Source: Thiodiazotropha sp040506775 (GTDB lineage Bacteria; Pseudomonadota; Gammaproteobacteria; Chromatiales; Chromatiaceae). Taken from it: a stretch of 64,000 nt of DNA. How positions within the stretch are numbered: the stretch's first letter is position 1; every line of letters begins with the position of its first letter. Positions 36,216 through 44,458 of this stretch are shown here, piece by piece. The notes under the pieces are model-generated. The model was not told the origin of the DNA, did no database searches, and was given only the letters and a program-made list of their open reading frames with translations. Made by a program: the position numbers and the translations under genes. The stretch lies in contig JBEVWC010000002.1 in NCBI GenBank assembly GCA_040506775.1, forward strand, positions 682,001 through 746,000, read 5' to 3'.

Positions 36216-36917
36216 ATGAATCGGGATCCCATGATGAAACGTGCACTGGGCGTTGGTTGGAATGAGCTGGCACCTGGTGTGAAAGCGCACTATGACCTGG
36301 ACCCTTCAGAGGAAGAGAATCTGACCCTGAAAGGTTTGATGAATGAGGTCTATCATTCCCGGTCGGCAAAGTTGTTTATTCTCTTCGGTAGAGTATTCGG
36401 TGCACTCGTACCGTATTGTGGAACACAGATACCTACCGTTGTCCGCAACTGGACCAGAAAGGACGATCGCGATGTTCTGCACTGGCACAGAACATTGAAT
36501 TTCCCAAATCGGACACCGGTCACTTTCAGCTCCCGCATGGTGAGCCGACAACCGAATGAAATCATTGAATTTGTGAGATACGGTATGGGTATCCGGATGT
36601 CTATCTCGGTAGTCGACCATGCGCTTGTTTATCGGGGAATCGATTATGTATGGATCGTTGCAGGCAGGCAGATACACCTGCCCAACTGGTTGATACTGGG
36701 TGACGCAATCATCACGGAAAAAGCCTTGTCTGAAACATGCTTTCAACTCAACTTTGAAATCAACCATCCTTGGCTGGGAAAAACCTTCAGCTATTGTGGA
36801 GAATTTTCACTGACTGCAGTTGAACGGGGAGTTGAGAGTGACATAGTGAAGCCCCCTGCAAAGCGCAATTCAAATGACAACAGCAATGTCCCGGATATTA
36901 TAAAAAGCAGGAACTGA
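36216..36917 (+). CDS. DUF4166 domain protein
   Basis: 233 residues, soluble. The DUF4166 domain covers about 10-210; recognisable pieces are GVGWNELAPGVKAHYDL near the start and WHRTLNFP, followed by a beta-rich section with SSRMV and VRYGMGIRMSISV. The C-terminal 25 residues are polar and poorly conserved in look. GAGGCAGACACC precedes the ATG. Third gene of the operator-controlled operon; it has no membrane helix. DUF4166 proteins are often joined to or beside SDR proteins, but no biochemical role is established to my knowledge. Confidence 0.82.
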   Translation: MNRDPMMKRALGVGWNELAPGVKAHYDLDPSEEENLTLKGLMNEVYHSRSAKLFILFGRVFGALVPYCGTQIPTVVRNWTRKDDRDVLHWHRTLNFPNRTPVTFSSRMVSRQPNEIIEFVRYGMGIRMSISVVDHALVYRGIDYVWIVAGRQIHLPNWLILGDAIITEKALSETCFQLNFEINHPWLGKTFSYCGEFSLTAVERGVESDIVKPPAKRNSNDNSNVPDIIKSRN

Positions 36918-37082
36918 TTACCGCGTATAGTCCGACTGCCACGATAGCATGGTGACGGCCTGGCGATGGATCTGCTTTACTCTCCACCAATAGGGGATTT
37001 CAGGTCCTCCGGTTTGATGAAATTCAATGCCATTGACCTGAAACTTTGATGCAATGCGGACACTTGTAAAACAGGAGGCAAC

Positions 37083-37472
37083 ATGTACGAATTCAACACT
37101 GAGATTGATCTTCCCTTCGATCAGGCTGTGGAGCGTGTTCGGGAGGTTCTGATGAGCGAACACCTGGGTATCGTCAGCGATGTCGACGTTCAGGCCATTT
37201 TCAAGAACAAAATGGATAAATCCATCCCCGCCTACCACATCTATGGCGCCTGTAACCCGGGACTTGCGGACCGGGTGATTCGTGACGAACCGAACGCAGG
37301 TACCCTGCTACCATGCAATTTCATCATGCGCGAAGCCGACAATGGCAAGGTCGTGGTGAGTTTCATGGATCCGGTAACCATTCTGGCACACTGCACCACC
37401 GACGAACCCAAGCAGGTCGCGGTGGAAGCGAAAGAAAAGTTGCTGCGGGTGGTTGAGAAACTGAACGGCTGA
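37083..37472 (+). CDS. DUF302 domain protein
   Basis: 129 residues, one DUF302 domain: EFNTEIDLPFDQAVERVREVL at the start, AYHIYGACNPGLADRVI in the middle and VVVSFMDPVTIL toward the end. These small alpha/beta proteins are common in sulfur- and metal-metabolising bacteria; function unknown. A conserved Cys lies in GACNPG and another in LLPCNF, giving a possible metal or redox site. AGGAGG stands 4 bases before the ATG, a strong site. It is 165 bases after the DUF4166 gene, so it may be separately transcribed. Confidence 0.88.
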   Translation: MYEFNTEIDLPFDQAVERVREVLMSEHLGIVSDVDVQAIFKNKMDKSIPAYHIYGACNPGLADRVIRDEPNAGTLLPCNFIMREADNGKVVVSFMDPVTILAHCTTDEPKQVAVEAKEKLLRVVEKLNG

Positions 37473-37520
37473 ATTCAGGGTGTCCTGGAAGCCTTTGTTC
37501 CAGGGCTACTCCCGAATGAA

Positions 37521-37964
37521 TCAGGTACCGAACAGGAGTGAACGGATCGCCTTGCGATTGGTCCAGGATGTGGCCAGTCGCAAGGCCTGACGCGCATCCA
37601 CCCAGCGATAGGCGTGGTGTTCGCTCTGCTGAAGTCTCGGTAGCCTGCGGTGCGGCAACGCCCAGGCAAACCAGTGTTCCGTATTGACGAAATCGCTGCG
37701 CGCGTAGCGCTGTTTCCAGGCGGGAAGTATCGGAAAGGTCACCTGCCGTCCCAGGTCCTGCAACCCGCTCCCGGCCATCAAACCGGTTTCTTCATAGAGT
37801 TCCCGGCGTGCCGCCTGGATGGGGGTTTCGCCCCACTCAAGACTGCCTGTCACGGACTGCCAGAAATCCCGTGGCTTGACCCGGCGCAACAACAGCACCT
37901 CACCCTTCAGGGTGTATACGACCACCAGTACGGATTCAGGCCGCTTTTTCAGTTTGTGGGACAA
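37521..37964 (-). CDS. nudB: Dihydroneopterin triphosphate diphosphatase
   Basis: 147 residues, a single Nudix domain. The Nudix box spans residues 40-62 and is intact, with RRELYEETGL carrying the metal-binding glutamates. NudB removes pyrophosphate from 7,8-dihydroneopterin triphosphate, the second step of folate synthesis. The assignment rests on size, motif context (KPRDFWQSVTGSLEWGE) and the position just downstream of aspS, 14 bases away, which is the usual NudB location in gammaproteobacteria. Confidence 0.92.
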   Translation of the reverse strand: MSHKLKKRPESVLVVVYTLKGEVLLLRRVKPRDFWQSVTGSLEWGETPIQAARRELYEETGLMAGSGLQDLGRQVTFPILPAWKQRYARSDFVNTEHWFAWALPHRRLPRLQQSEHHAYRWVDARQALRLATSWTNRKAIRSLLFGT

Positions 37965-37978
37965 AGGCCCGATACCGC

Positions 37979-39769
37979 CTAGGCCTTACTCTCTTCTACC
38001 ACCGGCTTACGCACCCGGATCGACAGTTCGCGTAACTGTTCCGCGGAAACTTCGGAAGGTGCCGAGGTCAGCAAACAGGCTGCGGTCTGGGTCTTGGGAA
38101 ATGCCATAACCTCGCGGATCGAGTTCGAACCGGTCAGCAGCATGACCAGACGGTCCAGACCAAACGCCAGTCCACCGTGCGGGGGACAACCGAACTTGAG
38201 GGCCGTCAGCAGAAAGCCGAATTTCTCCTCGGCCTCCTCCTCATTGATCTCCAGCAGCTTGAAGATCTTTTGCTGGACCTCCTGCTGATGGATACGGATG
38301 GAACCGCCACCCAGTTCGACCCCGTTCATCACCATGTCGTAGGCACGGGACTTACAGGCGCCCGGATCGGAATCGAGCAGGTCGATCTGATCCAGGATGG
38401 GTGATGTGAAAGGATGGTGCAGCGGAGTCCAGCGATCGTGCTGTTCATCCCATTCGAACATGGGAAAATCGATGACCCAGAGGGGCTTCCAGGTACCCTG
38501 CAACAGGTCCATATCCTGGCCGACCTTGACGCGCAACGCCCCGAGGGACTCGTTGACCACATTCGATCTGTCGGCGCCGAAGAAGATCAGGTCGCCATCC
38601 TCGGCTCCCGTGCGTTCCAGGATACCCTCCACCACCGAATCCGGCAGGAATTTGAGGATGGGTGATTGCAGACCCTCGATCCCTTTGGCCTTCTCATTGA
38701 CCTTGATATAGGCCAGCCCCTTGGCGCCATAAATGCTGACGAACTTGGTGTATTCGTCGATCTGTTTACGGCTCAGGGCACCGCCACCGGGAACCTTCAT
38801 TGCTGCGACCCGACCTTTGGGATCCTTGGCAGGCCCGGAAAAGACCTTGAACTCCACCTCCTGCATGAGATCCCGAAGGTCCACCAGTTCCAGAGGTACG
38901 CGCAGATCGGGCCGATCGGAGCCGTAGCGCTCCATGGCCTCGTCATAGGTCATGCGGGGAAACGGGTTGGGCAGTTCCACACCCAGTACTTCCTGGTAGA
39001 GCTTTCGGATCATCTCCTCGTTGAGGCGCATGATCTGGTCTTCGTCCATGAACGAGGTCTCGATATCGAGTTGGGTGAATTCAGGCTGGCGATCGGCACG
39101 CAGATCCTCGTCGCGGAAACAGCGGACGACCTGATAATAACGATCCATGCCTGACATCATCAGCAGCTGTTTGAAAAGCTGGGGGGACTGAGGGAGGGCA
39201 AAAAATTCACCCGGATGGGTGCGACTCGGCACCAGATAATCCCGGGCCCCTTCCGGAGTCGCCTTGGTCAGCATGGGCGTTTCGATGTCCAGGAACCCCT
39301 CGGCGTCGAGAAAGCGGCGCAACGCCTGGGTCACCCGGGAGCGGATACGGATCTTCTCCAGCATCTCCGGGCGGCGCAGATCGATGTAGCGATAACGCAG
39401 CCGAATCTCTTCAGAGGCCTTCTCATGTTCGTCCAGCTGGAACGGAGGGGTCTCCGCGCGATTGAGTATCTCCAGCTCGAGTCCGAGGATCTCAATCTCG
39501 CCGGTGGGCAGATCCTTGTTCACCGTTCCTTCAGGACGTGCCCGCACTCGGCCCTTGATCCGCAACACAAATTCATTTCGCACCCCTTCCGCCAGGGAGA
39601 ACATCTCCGGAAGATCGGGATCGTAGACCACCTGGACCAGCCCTTCCCGATCGCGCAGATCGATGAAGATAACGCCGCCATGATCCCGCCGACGGTGGAC
39701 CCATCCACAAAGTTCCACTTCCTGGTCGATATGGCTGCTGTTGATCTGTCCGCAATAATGGCTGCGCAT
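37979..39769 (-). CDS. aspS: Aspartyl-tRNA synthetase
   Basis: 596 residues, bacterial-type AspRS. Order: OB-fold anticodon-binding domain (about 1-110, with GWVHRRRDHGGVIFIDLRDR), class II catalytic core with motif 2 (YYQVVRCFRDEDLRADRQPEF) and motif 3 (GGLAFGLDRLVMLLTG near 530-545), and the bacterial insertion domain between motifs 2 and 3. Whether it charges only tRNA-Asp or also tRNA-Asn cannot be read reliably. Upstream is a 654-base spacer, then the FmdB gene. Confidence 0.98.
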   Translation of the reverse strand: MRSHYCGQINSSHIDQEVELCGWVHRRRDHGGVIFIDLRDREGLVQVVYDPDLPEMFSLAEGVRNEFVLRIKGRVRARPEGTVNKDLPTGEIEILGLELEILNRAETPPFQLDEHEKASEEIRLRYRYIDLRRPEMLEKIRIRSRVTQALRRFLDAEGFLDIETPMLTKATPEGARDYLVPSRTHPGEFFALPQSPQLFKQLLMMSGMDRYYQVVRCFRDEDLRADRQPEFTQLDIETSFMDEDQIMRLNEEMIRKLYQEVLGVELPNPFPRMTYDEAMERYGSDRPDLRVPLELVDLRDLMQEVEFKVFSGPAKDPKGRVAAMKVPGGGALSRKQIDEYTKFVSIYGAKGLAYIKVNEKAKGIEGLQSPILKFLPDSVVEGILERTGAEDGDLIFFGADRSNVVNESLGALRVKVGQDMDLLQGTWKPLWVIDFPMFEWDEQHDRWTPLHHPFTSPILDQIDLLDSDPGACKSRAYDMVMNGVELGGGSIRIHQQEVQQKIFKLLEINEEEAEEKFGFLLTALKFGCPPHGGLAFGLDRLVMLLTGSNSIREVMAFPKTQTAACLLTSAPSEVSAEQLRELSIRVRKPVVEESKA

Positions 39770-40423
39770 GGGTGGTATCCTGTGAGAATTCGCTGAAATG
39801 TGCCGAAAAGCGGGAATGTTACGGCTTGGTCATCGGCTCTGCAAGCCCAACACCCCAATCCTTGCCGCTGGGCTGGAGAAACGTGGAATCAGCCGCCCTG
39901 GAACGGGGTGGATGGGGAATCATACCTCACTAGATCACCCTTCCTGATCATCCCGGCTGAAAACAGGATCGGGGAATCGCCTGGAAAGATTTGTGTTGTT
40001 CCGCAGTTCGTCGCCATCTGCCGGATCCCGGGTTCCACTTCGTTTCACCCGGGCTACGGGAGTGATCCCGAGCGAGTTCCAGCCCCGCCGGATTTTGCGA
40101 GCATCGCAACGGTCCCCGCAGGTGCGGGAGAGTCGGGCGCCCTATCTCAATATCGGTCCCACGCTCTGCCTGGGAGTGCAGACCCGGGGCTTGGAGGTGC
40201 CAAACAGGTCTGGGCCATACCGGATGATTCAGATAGGCATACCCACACAAAATCTGGGAACGAGAAAAGTGTACTTGGCGGGGCGCACCCTAAAAGATTG
40301 ATTTAAGATTCCAGAGATTCCCGGAAACTTGCCTGCAACCCCCAGGATGCAGCGGGCTCTCCCGCATGGAGAGGCGCTGTGTCGGTCAATTGAGTCGCAA
40401 GTACCCGCTTATGGCAAGCGGAT
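39770..40423. other. Long spacer between fmdB-type gene and aspS
   Basis: 654 bases without a credible gene. About 40021-40129 belongs to a dispersed repeat described separately. The rest (39797-40020 and 40130-40423) shows no conserved protein-coding signal, tRNA or terminator that I can support. Confidence 0.6.
40021..40129. repeat. Dispersed repeat, copy A (short form)
   Basis: Two blocks are shared with 61599-61807. Block 1, 40021-40061, contains the core CCCGGGTTCCACTTCGTTTC and ends in CCCGGGCTACGG. Block 2, 40072-40125, starts GCGAGTTCCAGCCCCGCCGG. Here the blocks are about 10 bases apart; in copy B about 120 bases separate them. The core resembles the widespread intergenic motif GTAGCCCGGGTG...GGAACCCGGG. 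Confidence 0.75.
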
Positions 40424-40702
40424 TCAGTTGCAGGCGCAGGAACCGCCACTGCAACCGCCGGAGGACTTGGATTCAGAGCTGGAGCTGGATTTGCCCGAGT
40501 CGTGCAGGTTCTTTTTCTTGCCACCCTTGAAATCGGTCTCATACCAGCCACTGCCTTTGAGTCGGAAACCGGCGGCCGAAATGAGTTTTTGCAAGCTTTG
40601 CTGCTTGCATTCCGGACACTCGGTCAACGGCGCATCACTCATCTTCTGCAGCGCCTCCAGCTCATGGTTACAGGCCTCACAGCGATATTCATAGATCGGC
40701 AT
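40424..40702 (-). CDS. FmdB family zinc-ribbon protein
   Basis: 92 residues. MPIYEYRCEACNHELEALQ begins the classic FmdB regulatory zinc ribbon; the four ligands are the CEAC and CPEC pairs (C8/C11 and C34/C37). A central KGSGWYETDF segment and a low-complexity Ser/Gly/Cys-rich tail (GGCSGGSCACN) complete it. The family is small and often sits beside aspS, but no firm biochemical role is known. The Cys-rich tail could bind an extra metal. Confidence 0.9.
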   Translation of the reverse strand: MPIYEYRCEACNHELEALQKMSDAPLTECPECKQQSLQKLISAAGFRLKGSGWYETDFKGGKKKNLHDSGKSSSSSESKSSGGCSGGSCACN

Positions 40703-40771
40703 ACGGATATCCTCAACTTCTGATCAGGTCGCCTGACAGCCGAGCCATGAAAAGGCCGAGGTCAGGAAATT

Positions 40772-40924
40772 ATGCGTAATGATGGGGTCAACGTCCTGGG
40801 ACTTCAAGAACCTTTAAATCCGGAAATTCCCAATCCGCGCAAAAGGACACGTGTCGATATCAATCGTCAGATGCTGAAATGCTCCCTGGCTGATAGATTT
40901 TACTCAGTTATTTCAGTCAGTTAG
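40772..40924 (+). pseudogene. Possible PilZ N-terminal remnant (50 codons)
   Basis: A plus-strand frame from ATG 40772 (GGTCAGG upstream) to TAG 40924 reads 50 residues. The second half, RKRTRVDINRQMLKCSLADR, looks like the opening of a PilZ domain, with RxxxR at 23-27, and then VISVS just where a PilZ protein would give the NxSxxG motif. The stop codon falls exactly at that point and nothing downstream in frame restores the domain. It points into the 3' end of the intact PilZ gene on the opposite strand. Could equally be a chance frame. Confidence 0.35.
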
Positions 40925-40958
40925 AAGTATTGTAAAGGGGAGTTTCAGATTAAGAAAT

Positions 40959-41573
40959 TCAATCACTTTCCCGCTCCTTTTGTTCCCGCCGCATTCTAAG
41001 CATTTCACTCTGGCGGCGGGTGATATGGCGTATCAGTGCATCCTGATCGGTGGGACGGATGAGGGAGAAATTGATCCGGATATGGTAGGGATAGTCGGAA
41101 TTCTCAGCAGGGGACTCCTCCACGTGAACCACTTCGCCATAGGCAAGAACCCCTGCATACGACGGTAACAGCAGCATCTTGATCTCAACCGTCGATCCCG
41201 GTTCGATCCGCTTGTCACTGTCCATGGCCAGACCGCCAGCGCTCAGATTGACCGCCTGGGCCGGTTGTTCGAGCAACTCCCGTTCCTCAGTGAGAAAACT
41301 GCGTCCCAGGAGATTGATTTTGTCATCCAGGGCCTTGAGGTAGTCGGCAATGTCCACATCACGCTGCTCGATACGATGCAGAGAAGCAGACAGGTGCTGA
41401 CTGATCTCCTGCAGACGGGTCATCACGGTGAACCGGTCACCGGCCTGAAGTTGCTGCTCGATACTGACCGGTACCTGCGCCTTGTCGATCACCCGGCAAC
41501 GCACTTGGATCGAGTCGTCAATACGGAAAAACTCCCGGCGTTCGTCCCGGTTTTCCTCATTTTCGATAGACAT
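40959..41573 (-). CDS. PilZ domain protein with inserted helical segment (tPilZ-like)
   Basis: 204 residues. The RxxxR half of the c-di-GMP site is RREFFR (R13/R17) and the NxSxxG half is NLSAGG (109-114). Normally these lie about 20-30 residues apart; here about 90 residues separate them, filled by a predicted helical, heptad-like stretch (about 50-95: LQEISQHLSASLHRIEQ, DYLKALDDKINLLGR). That is the arrangement of tetrameric tPilZ proteins described from Xanthomonas. The C-terminus is a charged helix. It lies 74 bases downstream of the pomB stop on the same strand, so a motility link is plausible. Confidence 0.85.
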   Translation of the reverse strand: MSIENEENRDERREFFRIDDSIQVRCRVIDKAQVPVSIEQQLQAGDRFTVMTRLQEISQHLSASLHRIEQRDVDIADYLKALDDKINLLGRSFLTEERELLEQPAQAVNLSAGGLAMDSDKRIEPGSTVEIKMLLLPSYAGVLAYGEVVHVEESPAENSDYPYHIRINFSLIRPTDQDALIRHITRRQSEMLRMRREQKERESD

Positions 41574-41647
41574 CAGACAGGCTCCTACGCGTCACACTGG
41601 TCGGTACATTGTATACCACACCGGACTCGTCCTCGTTCAACATGGGT

Positions 41648-42517
41648 TCAGGGTGTCTCGTTCACGGATATGGGTTCGGATTCCGCATCTTCACCACGCT
41701 TGATCACCAGTTCAACCCGGCGGTTCTTGGCACGTCCCTCCGGGGTATCGTTGGCCTCCAACGGCTGCGAATCGGCATAGCCCTGAATCAAAAACCGGTT
41801 CGGATCCAGATCCGCATTGCTCAGCATGGCATGTACCACGGTCACCGCCCGGGCAGACGAGAGTTCCCAGTTGGAACGGAAGCGTTTGGTCGAAATCGGG
41901 ATATTGTCGGTGTGCCCCGCAACGATGATTTTACCGGGCGTTTTGGCGATCACCTCGGTGATCTTCGAGATCACTTCGAAGAACTGGGGATTGAGATTGG
42001 CCCGCCCTGAGGGAAACGACCCCTTTTCCTGGATCCGGATGATGATGTTGGTCGATTCGGTCTCCACATCGATCACCCCCTCGGCGATCTCCTCCTCCAG
42101 CATCCGCTTCAACTCCGCCGCCTGCTCCTTCACCTCTCGTTCCAACTCGGCCTGCATGGCTGCCTTGGCCTCGTCGATGTTCACGTTAGTGTCCTGCTGT
42201 GTCTCGCGCTCCAGGAACTCCTGCTCAGCCTCGCTGGTGATCTGGCGGATGTCGTCCACGATGGTCGGCTCAGGTTTGCCGGGACTGAACTCCTGCATGA
42301 TCACGCTGGTGCCCTTGACCACTTCCACTGCGGGAATCTCCCGCTGCACACCGAAGGCGTCTTTCATAGACTCAGCCATCTTCTTGAATCGCTGGGCATC
42401 CACCTCGGCAAAAGAGAGCAGCAGTACAAAAAAGCACATCAGCAGCGACATGAGGTCGGCGAAAGTGGCCAACCAGGCCGGTAGTCCTGCATCGCATTTG
42501 GGGCATTCGTCTGCCAT
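41648..42517 (-). CDS. pomB: Flagellar stator protein, PomB/MotB type
   Basis: 289 residues. One N-terminal helix (about 18-40) with the essential ion-binding Asp D21 in TFADLMSLLMCFFVLLLSF. The preceding CPKCDAGLPAW start resembles Vibrio PomB, suggesting Na+ coupling. A periplasmic linker with long acidic/glutamine-rich helices (about 80-150) leads to the OmpA/MotB peptidoglycan-binding domain (about 155-275), with AGHTDNIPIS and NWELSSARA. It starts 3 bases after pomA ends. Confidence 0.93.
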   Translation of the reverse strand: MADECPKCDAGLPAWLATFADLMSLLMCFFVLLLSFAEVDAQRFKKMAESMKDAFGVQREIPAVEVVKGTSVIMQEFSPGKPEPTIVDDIRQITSEAEQEFLERETQQDTNVNIDEAKAAMQAELEREVKEQAAELKRMLEEEIAEGVIDVETESTNIIIRIQEKGSFPSGRANLNPQFFEVISKITEVIAKTPGKIIVAGHTDNIPISTKRFRSNWELSSARAVTVVHAMLSNADLDPNRFLIQGYADSQPLEANDTPEGRAKNRRVELVIKRGEDAESEPISVNETP

Positions 42518-42520
42518 GGA

Positions 42521-43279
42521 TCAGGATTCCTGGGTGGGTCGCTTGCCGGTCGGCAGGTAGGTGCTCAGGAGTTGTTCCAGAACGCGTGGATTCATGCCTT
42601 CCTGAATGCCCGAGATGGTCTCGATGATCAGTGACTTGTTGGTCTTTTCCATGCTGCTGGCACGCGCCAGTTTGTCCGCGATCGGTTGGGCAAATGCGTT
42701 GGCAATGACCGCCCCGTAGAGGGTGGTCAGAAGAGCCACCGCCATGGCAGGTCCGATACTCGCCGGATCGGACATGTTGGCGAGCATCTGCACCAGGCCC
42801 ACCAGGGTGCCGATCATCCCCATAGCCGGGGCCATGACCGCCATGTTCTTGAACATGGTCTGGCCCACTTCGTGACGTTGAATCGTCAGGTCGATGTCCT
42901 TGGTCAGCAGTTTGTTGACCAGCACCGGATCGTGGCCGTCCACGCACAGGCCGATACCGGTTTTGAGAAACGGGTTGGTGATTTCCTGTCCTTCGAGTGC
43001 CAGGAGTCCGTTCTTACGGGCGATATCCGCCAGTTCCACGGCCTCCGCGATGAGTTTCTTCGGATCGTCGGTCTTGTAGAAGAAGGCCTTGAGGCCAATG
43101 CTGAAGGAGCCAAGAAAATCCCCCAGAGTGAACTGCATCAGGGTTACCATGAAGGTTCCGCCCACAACGATCAGCACGGATGGGACGTTGACGAACAACA
43201 TCACATCGCCACCCGAGGCGATCGCCCCGATGATGATGCCAAAACCACCCAATAAACCAACGAGTGTTGCGATATCCAC
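42521..43279 (-). CDS. pomA: Flagellar stator protein, PomA/MotA type
   Basis: 252 residues with four membrane helices (about 5-22, 30-50, 148-170 and 182-202). The short form, without the long N-terminal features of proton-type MotA, and the MDIATLVGLLGGFGIIIGAI start match PomA. The third and fourth helices (MAPAMGMIGTLVGLVQML; ALLTTLYGAVIANAF) line the ion channel; the cytoplasmic loop holds charged residues that contact FliG. Forms the stator with the adjacent pomB product. Divergent from the SDR gene at 43478. Confidence 0.94.
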   Translation of the reverse strand: MDIATLVGLLGGFGIIIGAIASGGDVMLFVNVPSVLIVVGGTFMVTLMQFTLGDFLGSFSIGLKAFFYKTDDPKKLIAEAVELADIARKNGLLALEGQEITNPFLKTGIGLCVDGHDPVLVNKLLTKDIDLTIQRHEVGQTMFKNMAVMAPAMGMIGTLVGLVQMLANMSDPASIGPAMAVALLTTLYGAVIANAFAQPIADKLARASSMEKTNKSLIIETISGIQEGMNPRVLEQLLSTYLPTGKRPTQES

Positions 43280-43477
43280 CTGTCTACCCCGCGCCTCCGC
43301 TACCAGGTCCCCGGATAGATTCTGGAAACCCTGCCCGGGAGGTCGTGATTGTTGTCTGAGCGAAACTTTGATCTGCTTGGTTTAGCGGTCAAAACCAGGC
43401 AAACTTTAATTCCCCCCAATGATCGGGAACGCCTGGTAATCCGCGTTTCCTAAGTGTCTGAAGCAACTCACCAGATC

Positions 43478-44329
43478 ATGAAAAACATGGAAAAAAGCAT
43501 ACTGATTACCGGGTGTTCCAGCGGTATTGGACAGACAGTGGCCAGCGGCTTACGAGAGCGGGGCTATCGGGTTTTCGCCACAGCGCGCAAGCCACAGGAT
43601 GTAGCGGATCTGGAGCAGCAGGGGTATGAGACCTGCCTGCTGGATTTACGCGACAGCGCCAGCATTGCCTCGGCCCTGGATCATGTACTGGAACGTACCC
43701 AGGGCAATCTCTTTGCACTGTTCAATAACGGCGCTTACGGCCAGCCGGGCGCGGTGGAGGATCTGACACGGGAAGCGCTACGGGAGCAATTCGAGACCAA
43801 TCTTTTCGGCTGGCATGAACTCACCTGTCAGGTGATACCTGTGATGCGCCGTCAGGGTTATGGACGGATCATTCAGAACAGTTCGATACTCGGCTACATG
43901 ACCCTGCCCTATCGTGGCGCCTATGTGGCCAGCAAGTACGCACTCGAGGGCCTGTCGGACACCCTGCGCCTGGAGTTGGCCGGCAGCGGGATTCATGTGG
44001 TGCTGATCGAACCCGGACCCATTGAAAGCCGCTTCCGCGCCAACGCCCTGGCCAAGTGGCGGGAACACGTCGACCCGGAACAGTCGTTTCACCGGGACCA
44101 CTACCTGTCGATGCTCGAGCGTTTGCGCAAACCAGGCCCCGCAGCACCCTTCACCCTGCCTCCCGAAGCGGTACTGAAGAAAGTCATCCATGCCCTGGAG
44201 AGCCCGCGTCCCAGAATCCGCTACCCGGTCACCTTTCCCGCACACCTGTTTGCCCTGTTGCGCCGCATCCTGACCGGACGCGGCATGGATCGCGTGCTGA
44301 TGCGGGTCTCAGGTAGCGGGCGTCGCTGA
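43478..44329 (+). CDS. Short-chain dehydrogenase/reductase
   Basis: 283 residues. The classical SDR fold is clear: NAD(P) motif TGCSSGIG near 9-16, the FNNGAYG (NNAG-type) segment near 87-93, catalytic Ser in QNSSILG and the Tyr/Lys pair in YVASKYALEG. The Rossmann start has an Arg near TARKP, which would favour NADP(H). The C-terminal tail is positively charged. A GTG at 43454 and an ATG at 43487 are alternative starts; none has a good ribosome binding site. The substrate is unknown; no pathway neighbours. Confidence 0.85.
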   Translation: MKNMEKSILITGCSSGIGQTVASGLRERGYRVFATARKPQDVADLEQQGYETCLLDLRDSASIASALDHVLERTQGNLFALFNNGAYGQPGAVEDLTREALREQFETNLFGWHELTCQVIPVMRRQGYGRIIQNSSILGYMTLPYRGAYVASKYALEGLSDTLRLELAGSGIHVVLIEPGPIESRFRANALAKWREHVDPEQSFHRDHYLSMLERLRKPGPAAPFTLPPEAVLKKVIHALESPRPRIRYPVTFPAHLFALLRRILTGRGMDRVLMRVSGSGRR

Positions 44330-44458
44330 ACCCAGTCCCCGCATGCTCCAGAGCGGGTGTGGTGGATGACCGATTGCCACAAAGCGCACCGGTTGAAGCC
44401 CCGCACCGATCTGTGACATGATCCCTGACCCTTGAAGTTATCACCACTGATCCATGCC

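Noticed and set aside
37083..37472. DUF302 gene as a fourth member of the SDR-DoxX operon
   Set aside because: A 165-base gap and its own strong ribosome binding site make a separate unit as likely; kept outside the operon claim.
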